Made by a program: the position numbers and the translations under genes
The notes under the pieces: model-generated
The model's input: the letters and a program-made list of their open reading frames with translations, nothing else
The model's database searches: none
Told to the model about the DNA's origin: nothing
Origin: Candidatus Bipolaricaulota bacterium
Lineage (GTDB): Bacteria; Bipolaricaulota; Bipolaricaulia; UBA7950; UBA9294
NCBI GenBank assembly: GCA_028277345.1
Contig: JANQGM010000033.1
Location: forward strand, 1 to 64,000
Length of the DNA: 64,000 bases
Direction of reading: 5' to 3'
In this document: positions 17,384 to 28,446 of the stretch, piece after piece
Numbering within the stretch: the stretch's first letter is position 1
Layout of the letters: each line of letters opens with the position of its first letter

Positions 17384-19336
17384 ATGATCCACGAGCCCAC
17401 GTCTCATCCGAAATCGGCAGTCCGAGTCTCCACCTGCCTGATGGTGTTCCTCGCGCTTGCCCTGTTGTCCCTTCACGGCCGTTCGGACGTATCAGACAAC
17501 GTCGCGTTGCCCAGCATGATGGAGTACGAATCCCTCACTGTATCGCTCGAGCAGCTCCTTGAGGACCATGGCATTCCGGGAGCCGCCGCCGCCATCATCT
17601 CAAGCGACGGGACCCTCTACCTCCATTGCATCGGCATGGCGGACATCGAGCGCGGCCTCCCCGTCGACCCTCAGACGCTCTTCCGGGCCGGCTCAATCTC
17701 AAAGAGCTTCGTGGCCCTGGCCGTTCTTAACTTGGTCGAAGAAGGAAAACTTGATCTGTGGGACCCGGTGAGCTCGATCCTCCCCGACCTTGAGATCGAG
17801 AACCCCTGGGAGCCGTCACATCCCTTGCGTGTCGTTCATCTGCTGGAGCACACCTCGGGACTGCGCGATCCTCATTTCAATGATTATTACTTGAGTGAGG
17901 AACCCGGCCCTCCTCTGTTGGAAGGACTCCAAGTCAGCGAGAACTATCTGAAGCTTCGCTGGAGACCGGGGCAGTATCAATCCTATTCCAGCGCCGGATA
18001 CATGATATCCGGAATCATCATCGAAGTGCTCACGGACAAGCGGTTCGAAGACTACGTAAAGTCTGAGATCCTTGATCCTATCGGCATGACACACGCCACG
18101 TTCGACTGGATTTCGGACCGCTCATCGCACTTGGCGCAGGGCTATCGTGCCGGCGGCAGGGAGGTTCCATTCTGGCAAACGTATTCCCGTCCGGCCGGGT
18201 CGCTCAACACCTCCATCGCGGAGCTCTCGCAATTTGTCCAAGTCATGCTCAATCGCGGACGGATTGAGGATGTGCAGGCACTCCCGTCGAAACTGATCGA
18301 TCGAATGGAGACATCGGCCACGGATCCCGGGACGCTCGCTGGACTCCGCGGAACAGCCGGTCTCGGTTTGGGGGTCTCAAGCCGGAAAGGATTCCGTTGG
18401 TATAGCCACTTCGGTTCAATCATGGGCTTCGCCGGAGCCTATGGCTACTGCCGCGAACTGGGCATCGGTTGTGTCCTGCTGACGAACACATGGGACGCCA
18501 CCTCGGAGGCCGTTCTCACGCGGCTCTGGAATACCCTAAGGGATCATGCCGTGGGCGATGCGGAGCCGCCGACACTCGATACATCATTGGCAACGAACCT
18601 CCCTTCTCAAGCCTTCGACGAGATCGCCGGAACCTATCGATGGCGCAATCCGCCTCAGCCTTTTTCCACTTGGATCGATGGGATCCTCAACTACATGGTT
18701 GTTGAGATCGAAGGAGACGGCGTGCGCGTACGCAACGTCTTCTTCGGAGACGATACGCTGCTCAGCCCGGTGACCACGCAACTCTTCCGCCACGAGCACG
18801 GCCGGGCCCCTTCCGTCGCTTTTCTTCCCATGCCCGGAGAGTCGATGGCGCTGATCCAAGGAAGCGACTTCTACGAGAAAACGCCGGGGTGGATGCCGTG
18901 GCTGCATGGCGGCCTCTTTGCCGCGGCATGGGTCATCATGCTATCCAGCCTCGGATATGCGCTGGTGTGGATCCCCATCGATCTGGTCAAGCGAATCTCC
19001 GGACGCGGTAAGCGATCGTCCTATCTTCGAATGCGCGTGGCGCCTCTCGCTGCCGTTCTCGTCCTCATTGTCGCGTTCACGCTTGTGGGCATGCAGGCCG
19101 AGCGCTCGCTTGCGCTGCTTGGGCAAAAGACGGCGGCCAATGTCCTGTTTTGCATCGCCACGTGGGGATTCGCGCTTCTTTCCGCACTGAGCCTCCTGTT
19201 CGCCATTCGCAGTTTCTCCCGAACCGTGAAGCCGTTTGCGCGTATCTACGCCCTTGCGCTCTCACTCTGTTGCGTTGGGATAACGGCCTACTTGGGCTAT
19301 TGGGGCATCATCGGCGTTCGGCTATGGGCCTACTAG
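17384..19336 (+). CDS. beta-lactamase-related serine hydrolase with C-terminal TM region
   Basis: SxxK in 'FRAGSISKSFVALAVL', YSSAGYM motif; C-terminal hydrophobic helices; SD AAAGGAG before ATG 17384. Confidence 0.85.
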   Translation: MIHEPTSHPKSAVRVSTCLMVFLALALLSLHGRSDVSDNVALPSMMEYESLTVSLEQLLEDHGIPGAAAAIISSDGTLYLHCIGMADIERGLPVDPQTLFRAGSISKSFVALAVLNLVEEGKLDLWDPVSSILPDLEIENPWEPSHPLRVVHLLEHTSGLRDPHFNDYYLSEEPGPPLLEGLQVSENYLKLRWRPGQYQSYSSAGYMISGIIIEVLTDKRFEDYVKSEILDPIGMTHATFDWISDRSSHLAQGYRAGGREVPFWQTYSRPAGSLNTSIAELSQFVQVMLNRGRIEDVQALPSKLIDRMETSATDPGTLAGLRGTAGLGLGVSSRKGFRWYSHFGSIMGFAGAYGYCRELGIGCVLLTNTWDATSEAVLTRLWNTLRDHAVGDAEPPTLDTSLATNLPSQAFDEIAGTYRWRNPPQPFSTWIDGILNYMVVEIEGDGVRVRNVFFGDDTLLSPVTTQLFRHEHGRAPSVAFLPMPGESMALIQGSDFYEKTPGWMPWLHGGLFAAAWVIMLSSLGYALVWIPIDLVKRISGRGKRSSYLRMRVAPLAAVLVLIVAFTLVGMQAERSLALLGQKTAANVLFCIATWGFALLSALSLLFAIRSFSRTVKPFARIYALALSLCCVGITAYLGYWGIIGVRLWAY

Positions 19337-19606
19337 CCGCGCCGAGAGGAGTCGCCCCCTTGATCACGTGCTGCGTTCATTCGGATCATCGAGCGCTTGG
19401 CCTCCCGCGGGCGGACGTCCTCACCATCGTTGTGCTGAAGCCGACGTGCCCATTCGCCAATCGGATGCAAGTGTTCTGCGGCTGAGCGCGACGGCCATCC
19501 AACAGAAAGGGCGGTTGAAGCTGTAGGGCGAGGGAACTCGTTTGTTCCGTCCAAACGGCCGCTTCACACGGACAGCGCCTTTCCGCTATCCGGACGATGG
19601 TCCGCT

Positions 19607-20785
19607 TCATCCGCCGGAAGCCAGCCGTTTCGCTTCTCGCAGTCGCTTCTCGAAGCCCCGTAGATAGACATGGTTGGGAACCGGTTGCTGGTTCTCGATG
19701 CAAATCGCTGTTCGCAGGCACTCGGCTGCATCGCTTGGCCGTCCCTGATCCATAGAGAAGATGCCTTTGTAGCCGTGAATGAGCGATTCACCGGCATTGC
19801 GCTGAAGATACCAATCGAGCACGTCGATGGCTCGATCCAGTTTTCCGGATTCCCTCAACGCCAGGGCGTGTCTCAGGAGGACGGACCCGGGAGGTATCGC
19901 GTCAAATCCCCACGCAGAAGATAGGGCCGCATAGTACGCCTCGATGTCTTCCAGCGTTGTCTCCTCTCCGAGTTGCATGCGGTAGTTGGGAAACAAGGCG
20001 CGAAGCCCACGGCTCAGCGCAGTGGGAATCGACCAACTGTGTCCTTCGCCCTCGAACTCGAGGTGCGTGACCGTCAAGTCAGGAATCGGGCGCTCGTGCA
20101 AGTTCTTCACCAGCGCCTTGGTGGAGGTATAAACCGAGCCAGGGTTCACGTCCTCGGAGCCGGGATTTTCATCCGCCCCCAGCGTAATCACCAGTCGCTT
20201 GGGACACTCAAATGACGCGCCTTCGAACTGCTTGATCACCCGCTCATCGTCCCACCAAACGGCGGGCCCGATACAGAGATAGGCTTGGAAAAGCTCAGGC
20301 TGGGTCAAGGCCGAATGCAGCGCGCACAGGCCGCCGAACGACCATCCCACAACGGCGCGGCTGTCCGCAAGGCGATACTCTCGTTCCAGCAGCGGGAATA
20401 ACTCATCGCGTAGAAATCTAAGAAACCGATCCGTGTGTCCCGCCGTTGGGAAGATGGGATCCTCAGAGGGATCGGGGGTAGGAACGTAGTCCGGATCTCG
20501 GTCGATGTTCTCGATCCCCACAACGAACATCTCCGGAAGCGCCATATCGATGGCCTGATACTGCGAGAAGAATTGAACGTGCGCACGGGCCAGCTCGAAG
20601 ATCCATTCGCCATCCAGGACAACCAGCAGCGGATAGTGTCTCCCCGTTGCGTACGAATAGCTGGCAGGCTGCTGTACGTAGATCCGGCGGTCTTGCTCCA
20701 GGATGTCTGAGTGGATCGTCAACGTCTCCGGCCCGAACGGCGTCCCGTTGAGTCTCTGCAGAACCTTCATCATCCGTGTCCTCAC
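19607..20785 (-). CDS. alpha/beta hydrolase, esterase D/IroE-like, with C-terminal helical repeats
   Basis: 'AVVGWSFGGLCALHSAL' nucleophile elbow, 'EGEGHSWSIP'. Confidence 0.8.
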   Translation of the reverse strand: MRTRMMKVLQRLNGTPFGPETLTIHSDILEQDRRIYVQQPASYSYATGRHYPLLVVLDGEWIFELARAHVQFFSQYQAIDMALPEMFVVGIENIDRDPDYVPTPDPSEDPIFPTAGHTDRFLRFLRDELFPLLEREYRLADSRAVVGWSFGGLCALHSALTQPELFQAYLCIGPAVWWDDERVIKQFEGASFECPKRLVITLGADENPGSEDVNPGSVYTSTKALVKNLHERPIPDLTVTHLEFEGEGHSWSIPTALSRGLRALFPNYRMQLGEETTLEDIEAYYAALSSAWGFDAIPPGSVLLRHALALRESGKLDRAIDVLDWYLQRNAGESLIHGYKGIFSMDQGRPSDAAECLRTAICIENQQPVPNHVYLRGFEKRLREAKRLASGG

Positions 20786-20907
20786 TTTCCGTGCCCTTTA
20801 CCGCAGGGACCTAGTTCGCCTTTCGTCCTCCTGCATGGGTGGTCAATGACAGACATTTGGTTCAAAGGCGTCGCTTGCGCAAGCGTACACTCAAGTGGGG
20901 TGAGGTT

Positions 20908-22074
20908 ATGACGCGGAGGGTGCTATCACATCTTTATCTGTTAGCCATCGTTTGGATTGCCGTCGCATCGATCGCCTGTGCCGGCAATGTCACGATTCCA
21001 GACCCAGCGCTTCGAACGGCGATTCAGTCAGCGCTCGGCCTCGGCGCCCATGCATCCATCTCTAGCGAGGCGGCTGAGACGCTGACAATGCTGCTCGCCG
21101 GGAGAATGGGCATTCAGTCGTTGCGCGGGCTCGAAGCATTCGTGAATCTCGCCTACCTGCAACTGCATGAGAACGAGATCTCTGATTTAACGCCGCTGAA
21201 GGGCTTGACGTCGTTGCAGAGCCTCACGCTCTACGGGAATCGGATTTCCGATGTATCGCCCCTATCTGAACTGCAGAACCTCACGTCTCTAGCCCTGCAC
21301 GGAAATCGGATCGTCACGATCGGCCCACTGCGGGACTTGACCTCGCTCGAAAGCCTTTCGGCAGGGAACCTCATTGAGGACCTCTCCCCATTAAGATCGC
21401 TCCCCAGACTACGCCGTCTTGTCGCCTTTGTTCGGCCCTCGACGGAGCTTTCCCCCCTCGTCCAGCTGACACAGCTTCAGTCGTTGCTTCTGAGCAGCGG
21501 GCAACCGCTGTCCGGGCACCTGACTTTTGACCCGGCGTTGCTCTCAAACTGCCGAGCGCTTAGCGTGTTGCAGCTTCACGGCTATAGACTGAGTGAGCTT
21601 GCTGAGTTGGCGCGTGCCGTGCCATCGCTTTCCGAGCTATCGATTCAATACGGATCCATTGACGATCCGTCCGATTTGGAATCGTTCCCAGCCCTTCGCT
21701 CTCTCAACCTGGATGGGAGCCTGCCAGCCTCCGATCTTTCGTTGAGCAGGTTTCAGATTCCCTCTTCGGTGACGGTCCTGTCCCTTCAGAACAACGGACT
21801 GAACGAGGTCGCCGCGTTGACTGCGAAAACACAACTAACCAGTCTCAACGTGTCTCGAAACCAACTCAGTCATGTAAGTGACCTGGCAACCATGACGAAC
21901 TTGCGCGTGCTGGATCTCAGCTTCAATCCCATTGCCGATCTCAGCCCGCTGTCGTCGCTGACGAATCTAAAGAGTCTGACGCTGGTTGGCGTTCCCTTCG
22001 ACCAAACAGAGGGCTCGCCATCGAACAGCCTCATCCGCGAACTGAGACATCGCGGCGTCAACATCATCTACTGA
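20908..22074 (+). CDS. secreted leucine-rich repeat (internalin-like) protein
   Basis: Signal peptide and LRRs (LHENEISDLTPLKGLTSLQSLTLYGNRISDVSPLSELQNLTSLALHGNRI). Confidence 0.9.
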   Translation: MTRRVLSHLYLLAIVWIAVASIACAGNVTIPDPALRTAIQSALGLGAHASISSEAAETLTMLLAGRMGIQSLRGLEAFVNLAYLQLHENEISDLTPLKGLTSLQSLTLYGNRISDVSPLSELQNLTSLALHGNRIVTIGPLRDLTSLESLSAGNLIEDLSPLRSLPRLRRLVAFVRPSTELSPLVQLTQLQSLLLSSGQPLSGHLTFDPALLSNCRALSVLQLHGYRLSELAELARAVPSLSELSIQYGSIDDPSDLESFPALRSLNLDGSLPASDLSLSRFQIPSSVTVLSLQNNGLNEVAALTAKTQLTSLNVSRNQLSHVSDLATMTNLRVLDLSFNPIADLSPLSSLTNLKSLTLVGVPFDQTEGSPSNSLIRELRHRGVNIIY

Positions 22075-22152
22075 GCACGGGGAGCACCCATAGACAACGA
22101 GGAGCAGGGATATCCCCACTCCTCGCAACACCTTGTTCTTAAAACGGCGCCG

Positions 22153-22308
22153 TTATCTCAACACAACCGCCAAATAATAGGGCCAAACGACGAGACCCAG
22201 GATGACCTTCCACCAGACAAGCTGGGCGAATCCAATCGTAAATAGCCAGCCTGCGAACCAGAACCCGCCCATGACACTGCCGCCACACCGATTTCGTTTA
22301 TCGCTCAT
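22153..22308 (-). CDS. small membrane protein, 51 aa (MSDKRNRCGGSVMGGFWFAGWLFTIGFAQLVWWKVILGLVVWPYYLAVVLR)
   Basis: Hand translation; AGGAGGG SD upstream of ATG; two hydrophobic segments. Absent from the ORF track. Confidence 0.7.
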   Translation of the reverse strand: MSDKRNRCGGSVMGGFWFAGWLFTIGFAQLVWWKVILGLVVWPYYLAVVLR

Positions 22309-22592
22309 GCGATCCCTCCTTCGCGTCTCTTCTTAGTCTAGTTTGAGTATGTCGCATAATCAGCGCCATGTGGTTCACTCAGTCCCATTGGCGCGTCTGG
22401 ATTGTCTCTTTGGAGCGGAGCATGTCGAAGGTGTCGATGGGACGTTCGCCTTCGCCACCCGAAGGCGAAGGCTGACTTTCGGAACCCTCGGCCCAGGCCT
22501 TTCCTTCGCGAATGGCTGCTCCTTCGTTCTCATCGATCCACATGTATGCTATGCTTATCACCTTGAGCGCTCTTGAAAGGAAGGAAACGAAA

Positions 22593-22781
22593 ATGACAGA
22601 AGGCGATGTTGCAGCGTATTTCCAGGCACATGCACTGTTCGTGGCGATTCCGTTAGTCCTTGTCGCGATCGCCTACATCATCTATCGAATCCGGAAAGAG
22701 CGCAATCGAAGATTGCGGCGGAGAGAACTTGAGCGAACGAATCCGGAGATCTACGAGACATCGTGGTACACGAAGCGCTAA
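22593..22781 (+). CDS. small single-TM protein
   Basis: MTEGDVAAYFQAHALFVAIPLVLVAIAYIIYRIRKERNRRLRRRELERTNPEIYETSWYTKR; GGAAGGAA upstream of ATG. Confidence 0.6.
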   Translation: MTEGDVAAYFQAHALFVAIPLVLVAIAYIIYRIRKERNRRLRRRELERTNPEIYETSWYTKR

Positions 22782-23092
22782 GCTCGTAAGCCAGTCGTGA
22801 TACTCGTTGAACCAAAAAGATATCCATCAAGGATCTACCGATAACACGAACGTTTGTGTAGCCCGCGTCCGCCGCGATGATCCCACTTCCCGATGGATCA
22901 ATGGAATGCCACGAGCCTTCCGATCGCCGTGCCCTACTCCACTCCGCACCTCTCGTTGCATGGAGATGCGTGAAGGGCCGGCGCGGCCAAGTGCACACAC
23001 GATCGTCGATCTGAAAGAGCCGCTGACATTGAATGCGGACCTTGAGCATCGGACAATACACGCCCATGGAACGATTACAGCAAGGAGACTCC

Positions 23093-23488
23093 ATGAAAGT
23101 CACATTCCCTGGCGGGAAGCGCGTTCGCGCCGAGTATCGTGGAATGGCAATCGAAACCGATCAACCCACAACCGCAGGCGGAGAAGGGGCCGCCCCAAGC
23201 CCCTTTGACTTGTTTCTTGCATCCTTGGCGACGTGCGCCGGCACCTACGTCCTTGCGTTTTGCCAGGGCCGAGACATCTCGACAGAGGGCATCGAACTCA
23301 CGATGGAAGCCGACCGCAACCCGGAAACGAAACTCATCGAGCAGATTGAGATTTCAGTTTCGCTTCCTCATTCATTTCCCGATAAGTATGTGGGAGCGTG
23401 TGTGAAATCAGCTGAGCGTTGCGCCGTCAAGCGCCATCTTCAGAGCCCCCCAGAGATTCGCTTGTCTGCCGAAAAGCGCGAAGACTAA
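23093..23488 (+). CDS. OsmC family protein
   Basis: 'GEGAAPSPFDLFLASLATCAGTYVLAFCQGRDI...VKSAERCAVKRHL' with both conserved Cys; AAGGAG SD. Confidence 0.9.
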   Translation: MKVTFPGGKRVRAEYRGMAIETDQPTTAGGEGAAPSPFDLFLASLATCAGTYVLAFCQGRDISTEGIELTMEADRNPETKLIEQIEISVSLPHSFPDKYVGACVKSAERCAVKRHLQSPPEIRLSAEKRED

Positions 23489-23582
23489 GCCGGGTATTCT
23501 ACGTGCGATCTGCGCGCCAACGCGTGAAGACAGTGGGACAACCGATGGTCGATCCTGAAGCTCCTCGGATACGCGAGGGGAG

Positions 23583-24143
23583 TCAGCTTCCCGAGGCATC
23601 GGCCCTGGCTTCACTCGCGCCTTCGCCAACCTGGGGATCGCTCCATGCGCTGACAAGGCGTTCAGGCTCATCGAGGTTGTCGTGTTGATGTGATAGTTCC
23701 AGAATGTGCGCATCATCCTCTCCGACAAGAATCCACCCCCACGCTTTGCCCACGATCTGGACATAAACTGACGATCTACCCGGTCGACGATCGCTGTTGA
23801 TCGCCTGCTTCACATAGGCCTGTTGCCAGTAGACGCAAACCGTGTATTGATCCTGTGCCCACAAAGGAAAGCGTTCGGTATCCCGATGTACGGTTTCACT
23901 GCCCGTGAGCCATTGGGGAGGGTAGAAGTCCGCTCTGAGCTTCTCGGTCGTAACCGCGGACATAAACGCACCTCCCCGCGCGACTAGTGTTTCTTCGATC
24001 GAACCCACTGAGTGCGCGGCTCGATCATCCTCAACGTCACGACGGCCTGATGTGTCGCCACATCCAACCAAGCACACGAAAAGCGCGAGAAGCACCAAGG
24101 CCTTGCTCCTCTCCATCCAGGGCTTTGTGTCGATCAACGTCAC
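23583..24143 (-). CDS. lipoprotein of unknown function
   Basis: Lipobox-like 'LALFVCLVGCGD' near the N-terminus. Confidence 0.5.
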   Translation of the reverse strand: MTLIDTKPWMERSKALVLLALFVCLVGCGDTSGRRDVEDDRAAHSVGSIEETLVARGGAFMSAVTTEKLRADFYPPQWLTGSETVHRDTERFPLWAQDQYTVCVYWQQAYVKQAINSDRRPGRSSVYVQIVGKAWGWILVGEDDAHILELSHQHDNLDEPERLVSAWSDPQVGEGASEARADASGS

Positions 24144-24426
24144 GTCCTTTTCCTGTCCTGTTCTTTGGACTCAGCTGCCACACGCGTCCTTCTTTCCCGC
24201 AGCATACCACTATCTCCAATCAAGCTCCGATCCAGCGTAGCGTGGAGAGGCCATGGCGTCTCCCCATTTGGAGTGGACTACCCCTTTTTCATGATCTTTT
24301 CACATTGACCGGCCAGGTTCCTAAGGGACCGGACACGAATATCCGCAGCAGCGTCCTTTGTTCAACAAGAAGGCGGTGCTCATGCGTCTTGTCGACAACC
24401 GTTCCTCGTACTAGAATGAATTCATA

Positions 24427-25770
24427 ATGAAGCGTTTATCCGCACTTACCCTTCTCTTCGTCGTCGTATTCACCCTGCTCGCTGGGGCGCAAGACGCTTG
24501 GATTCTTACCATGAATCGTGACATCGGCCCTTGGACCGTGTCTTATCTACAGCGAGGAATCGACACAGCAAGCCAGGCCGGTGCATCTGTCCTTGTGCTC
24601 ACCTTCGCGACGCCGGGAGGGCTGCTCGATTCGGCCGTTGAGGCGCGGCGCTTGCTCCTTGAGGTCGAGTTTCCAACCGTCGCCTATGTCGATGCTGAAG
24701 CGCTATCCGCCGGCGCGATGCTCGCCTTGGCCTGCGACACCATCCTGTTTGCTCCAGGAGGCGTCCTGGGTGCAGCGACGCCCGTCGTGCAGGTCGATAA
24801 CGAATTTCGCGAGGCATCCGAGAAAACCATTTCTGCCATTCGAACGCTGTTCAGAGCGTCTGCGGAGATTACCGGGCGTCCGCCTGAGGTCGCCGAGGCC
24901 ATGGTCGATCGCGACATCATTATTCCCAGTCTGATCGAGGCAGGGAAGCTGCTCACTCTGAGTTCCTCAGATGCCGCAACCTGGGGCTACTCGGAGGGCG
25001 AGGTCCCTTCGATCGACGCCTGGCTCACTGAGCAGGGATACGTGGATATCGAGCGGTTGGAGGTACGCTGGTTCGACCGCGCCGTAGATCTTCTGACATC
25101 GCCCATTCTAGCCGGCATTCTGATCGGCCTCGGACTGCTAGGCCTGATTGTCGAAATGCTTGCCCCTGGATTCGGCGTTCCCGGCCTTATTGGAATCCTC
25201 TGCTTGGGCGCCTTCTTCTGGGCTCACATTCTTGTAGGGTTTGCCGGCTGGGAATCTATCGCGTTCCTGCTTGGCGGTGTAATCGCCGTTCTCTTAGAGA
25301 TCTTCGTCTTCACCGCCGTGGACTTCGGTTTGACAGGGCTCCTTGGCTTGGTGTTGATCGGCTTTGGTTTTTATTCCGCCATGGTCGGCCCATTGACATC
25401 GCCGGCGCAGACGCTTCAAGCCGTCGCCATCGTCACCATAAGCGTGGTGGCGAGTCTTGTGCTTGGGATTGTTCTACTCACGCGCCTTCCCAAATCCCGT
25501 CTACGTTTGGGAGGTATGATTCTATCCACGGCCATTTCAGGACGTGTCTTCGGACAAGAGGTCTCGAATCGCAACGTTGTGTCCTGGGTTGGCCGAAGCG
25601 GAACTGCTGTAACGGACTTGCGCCCCATCGGTGTGGGCGAGTTCTCAGGCGAACGAACGGATGTCATCTGCGAAGAAGGGCACTTGCCAAAGGGCACGCC
25701 CATCGTTGTCATCATCGATCAGGGTTACCGGCGGGTCGTCCATCGGCATACGCCGTCGAAGGAGGGGTAG
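24427..25770 (+). CDS. nfeD: NfeD family membrane-bound serine protease (ClpP-class)
   Basis: '[40 protein letters not shown]' plus multiple TM segments and C-terminal NfeD domain; upstream of floA. Confidence 0.88.
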   Translation: MKRLSALTLLFVVVFTLLAGAQDAWILTMNRDIGPWTVSYLQRGIDTASQAGASVLVLTFATPGGLLDSAVEARRLLLEVEFPTVAYVDAEALSAGAMLALACDTILFAPGGVLGAATPVVQVDNEFREASEKTISAIRTLFRASAEITGRPPEVAEAMVDRDIIIPSLIEAGKLLTLSSSDAATWGYSEGEVPSIDAWLTEQGYVDIERLEVRWFDRAVDLLTSPILAGILIGLGLLGLIVEMLAPGFGVPGLIGILCLGAFFWAHILVGFAGWESIAFLLGGVIAVLLEIFVFTAVDFGLTGLLGLVLIGFGFYSAMVGPLTSPAQTLQAVAIVTISVVASLVLGIVLLTRLPKSRLRLGGMILSTAISGRVFGQEVSNRNVVSWVGRSGTAVTDLRPIGVGEFSGERTDVICEEGHLPKGTPIVVIIDQGYRRVVHRHTPSKEG

Positions 25771-25771
25771 T

Positions 25772-26758
25772 ATGGGCATGATTGGCTACATCGTGATTGC
25801 GGTTGCAGCACTGCTATTCATTTGGTTGTTCTTTTACTTTGTTCCGCTTGGACTCTGGGTATCGGCGCTGGCGGCCGGTGTCCCTATCGGTCCCATCACG
25901 CTGATCGGAATGCGCTTGAGGAAGGTCAATCCTCATCGCGTCATTCTCCCCATGATCGCCGCATGGAAAGCAGGGCTAAGGCTCTCGGTCTCAGACCTGG
26001 AAGCCCACTATCTTGCCGGTGGAAACGTCGAACGCGTGGCGCGGGCGCTGATCAGCGCCGACAAGGCCAGCATCGAGCTTGATTTTCAGCGCGCCGCTGC
26101 CATTGACTTGGCCGGTCGCGACGTGTACGACGCGGTCGCAATGTCCGTCAATCCCCGCGTGATTGAAACCCCGCGTGTGGGCGCCGTCGCAGCTGACGGC
26201 ATTCAGCTCTTCGCCATCGCCAAGGTGACCGTTCGCGCCAACATTGAGCGGCTCGTCGGTGGTGCGACCGAAGAGACCGTCATCGCTCGTGTCGGCGAAG
26301 GCATCGTTTCCGCCATCGGATCCGCTTCCTCACACAAGGGCGTATTGGAGAATCCTGACAATATCTCCAAACTCGTCCTTGAGAAGGGACTGGACGCCGG
26401 GACCGCCTTCGAGCTTCTATCCATCGATATCGCCGATGTCGATGTCGGGAAGAACATCGGCGCGCAACTGCAAACCGACCAAGCCGAGGCCGATCTGAAG
26501 GTAGCGAGGGCCAAGGCCGAAGAGCGGCGCGCAATGGCCGTGGCCCGAGAGCAGGAAATGTCCGCTCTGGTTCGAGAGCGCCGCGCGCTCGTTGTGGAGG
26601 CGGAAGCCGAGATTCCGCGTGCCATGGCCGAGGCGTTTCGCGAAGGCAACCTAGGAATCATGGACTACTATCGCATGAAGAACGTTCAAGCCGACACCAA
26701 GATGCGAGAAGGCTTTGCCGAATCAGACACCGCAGCTGACCAAGGTGTGGAGTCTTAA
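25772..26758 (+). CDS. floA: flotillin-like protein FloA
   Basis: '[33 protein letters not shown]' and '[56 protein letters not shown]'. Confidence 0.95.
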   Translation: MGMIGYIVIAVAALLFIWLFFYFVPLGLWVSALAAGVPIGPITLIGMRLRKVNPHRVILPMIAAWKAGLRLSVSDLEAHYLAGGNVERVARALISADKASIELDFQRAAAIDLAGRDVYDAVAMSVNPRVIETPRVGAVAADGIQLFAIAKVTVRANIERLVGGATEETVIARVGEGIVSAIGSASSHKGVLENPDNISKLVLEKGLDAGTAFELLSIDIADVDVGKNIGAQLQTDQAEADLKVARAKAEERRAMAVAREQEMSALVRERRALVVEAEAEIPRAMAEAFREGNLGIMDYYRMKNVQADTKMREGFAESDTAADQGVES

Positions 26759-26913
26759 TGCTCAAACGACCGAGCGTCGCCGCCATTCTGAAGAAGGTTC
26801 TCGTGGAGGATCCGCGCTTGGCCATCGCGTTCGTTGAGACGCTTGGACCTCCGCCGGGACTGGCCCGCCCCACCCCATCGGAGATTGGGACGACAGAGAC
26901 TGACGAATCCTGA
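26758..26913 (+). CDS. small protein, 51 aa, coupled to floA (TAATG overlap)
   Basis: [51 protein letters not shown]; start overlaps floA stop. Not in ORF track. Confidence 0.5.
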   Translation: MLKRPSVAAILKKVLVEDPRLAIAFVETLGPPPGLARPTPSEIGTTETDES

Positions 26914-27067
26914 ACTGCCGCATTGCTGCCCGGGCATCGAGGGGATGCGAAAGCAGCCGCTCGGGCGGCAATTGCGCATCGGTCCTGAGCCAAGCATACT
27001 TGTGGAGTGCGTACGATCGCCGATGTCCCAAAGACGTCGGTCCTTCTTTTGGAGCGTGGAGAACAAC

Positions 27068-28342
27068 ATGACAAGCGTGCCCTTTGACTTGATCTGCACA
27101 GGATGCGGTGCGACGTACGATCCTCCACGCCTTCACTGCGATCGATGTGATGCGTTGCTGCGCTCGCGTCATGCTTCAGTTACGTTCGATCCTCATGATC
27201 GACCCGACTTGTTCGCCTTTCAGGATTGGATTCCCCCGTCGAAAGCGTGCCAAATCCCTATAGGATCATCGGTCTATCGCTCCGTGGGATTGGCGGATGC
27301 GTTGGGGCTGTCGAATCTGGCCATCGCCTTCAGCGGCTACGCGCCGTCCATTGGCGCCGCCAACCCCACGGGATCCTTCAAGGACTTCGAGGCCATTCCA
27401 ACGATGCTCTATTACCGCGAGCACGGGATCGACGCCTTGATCCTCGCTTCAGCAGGAAACACGGCACGCGCCTTCGCCTATGCCGCGATCCAGCTTGATT
27501 ACCCCGTCATCATCGTCGTTCCCGAACGTGCTGTGCCACAACTGTCCATTCCTTGCCCGCCAACGGATGCCGTCTGTTTGATCGCCCTTGAAGCGTGCGA
27601 TGACTACGCGACCGCCATTCGAGAAGCTGCTCGAATCGGAACGGTACTGGGGGTGGCCAATGAAGGTGGCGCACGCAATGTCGCCCGACGAGACGGCATG
27701 TCCACGGCCATTCTGGAATACGCAAGAACGCTGAACGCCCTGCCCGACCACTACGTGCAGGCAATCGGAAGCGGAACCGGCGCGATTGCAACGTGGGAAG
27801 CCACACAGCGCTTGCTTGACGCAGGCCTTGGAGACCACTTGCCGACGCTGCATCTCTCACAAAACGCGCCCTTCACGCCCATCCATGACGCATGGTCCAA
27901 GGGAACTCCCATTCGGCCCGATGACCACGTCGAAGAACAGCTTGAGCGAATCGAGCGAATCGACGCCCACGTTCTAGCGAACCGGACGCCGCCCTACGAT
28001 GTTCCCGGAGGAGTTCGCGATGCACTGACCGCGACCAACGGCCGGACCTACGCGATCTCCAATGCCGAAGCACGAGAGGCCGCCGACCTCTTCCTGCGTT
28101 CGGAGGGCCTTCCGATCGGTCCCGCCGCCAGCGTTGCCGCCGCATCGCTGCGACACGCTGTCCGCACAGGCGCCATCGCCAGCAGCGATGCCGTCATGCT
28201 GCACATCACTGGAAACAGCGATCTTCTTCTGAAACAGGACTTCCAGATGCATCCTATCGTTCCTCGATGGATCGTTCGCCCTGAGGCGTTGACCGATAAC
28301 CGCATTCTTGAAGAGAAGATTCGGCTAGCGCACTGGTTATAA
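27068..28342 (+). CDS. PLP-dependent enzyme, cysteate synthase/threonine synthase-like
   Basis: N-terminal Cys pairs 'CTGCG..CDRC'; 'NLAIAFSGYAPSIGAANPTGSFKDFEAIPTM...LILASAGNTARAFAYAA..VIIVVPE' resembles archaeal cysteate synthase as I recall it. Confidence 0.75.
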   Translation: MTSVPFDLICTGCGATYDPPRLHCDRCDALLRSRHASVTFDPHDRPDLFAFQDWIPPSKACQIPIGSSVYRSVGLADALGLSNLAIAFSGYAPSIGAANPTGSFKDFEAIPTMLYYREHGIDALILASAGNTARAFAYAAIQLDYPVIIVVPERAVPQLSIPCPPTDAVCLIALEACDDYATAIREAARIGTVLGVANEGGARNVARRDGMSTAILEYARTLNALPDHYVQAIGSGTGAIATWEATQRLLDAGLGDHLPTLHLSQNAPFTPIHDAWSKGTPIRPDDHVEEQLERIERIDAHVLANRTPPYDVPGGVRDALTATNGRTYAISNAEAREAADLFLRSEGLPIGPAASVAAASLRHAVRTGAIASSDAVMLHITGNSDLLLKQDFQMHPIVPRWIVRPEALTDNRILEEKIRLAHWL

Positions 28343-28446
28343 ACTCACGTCTATGCAGATACCAAACTTCCGTTTCGCTTCATCATGGATTTAGAAGAAG
28401 TTGATAACACTTCGAGCGATAATTGGATCCGCCGTCAGATCGTAGA

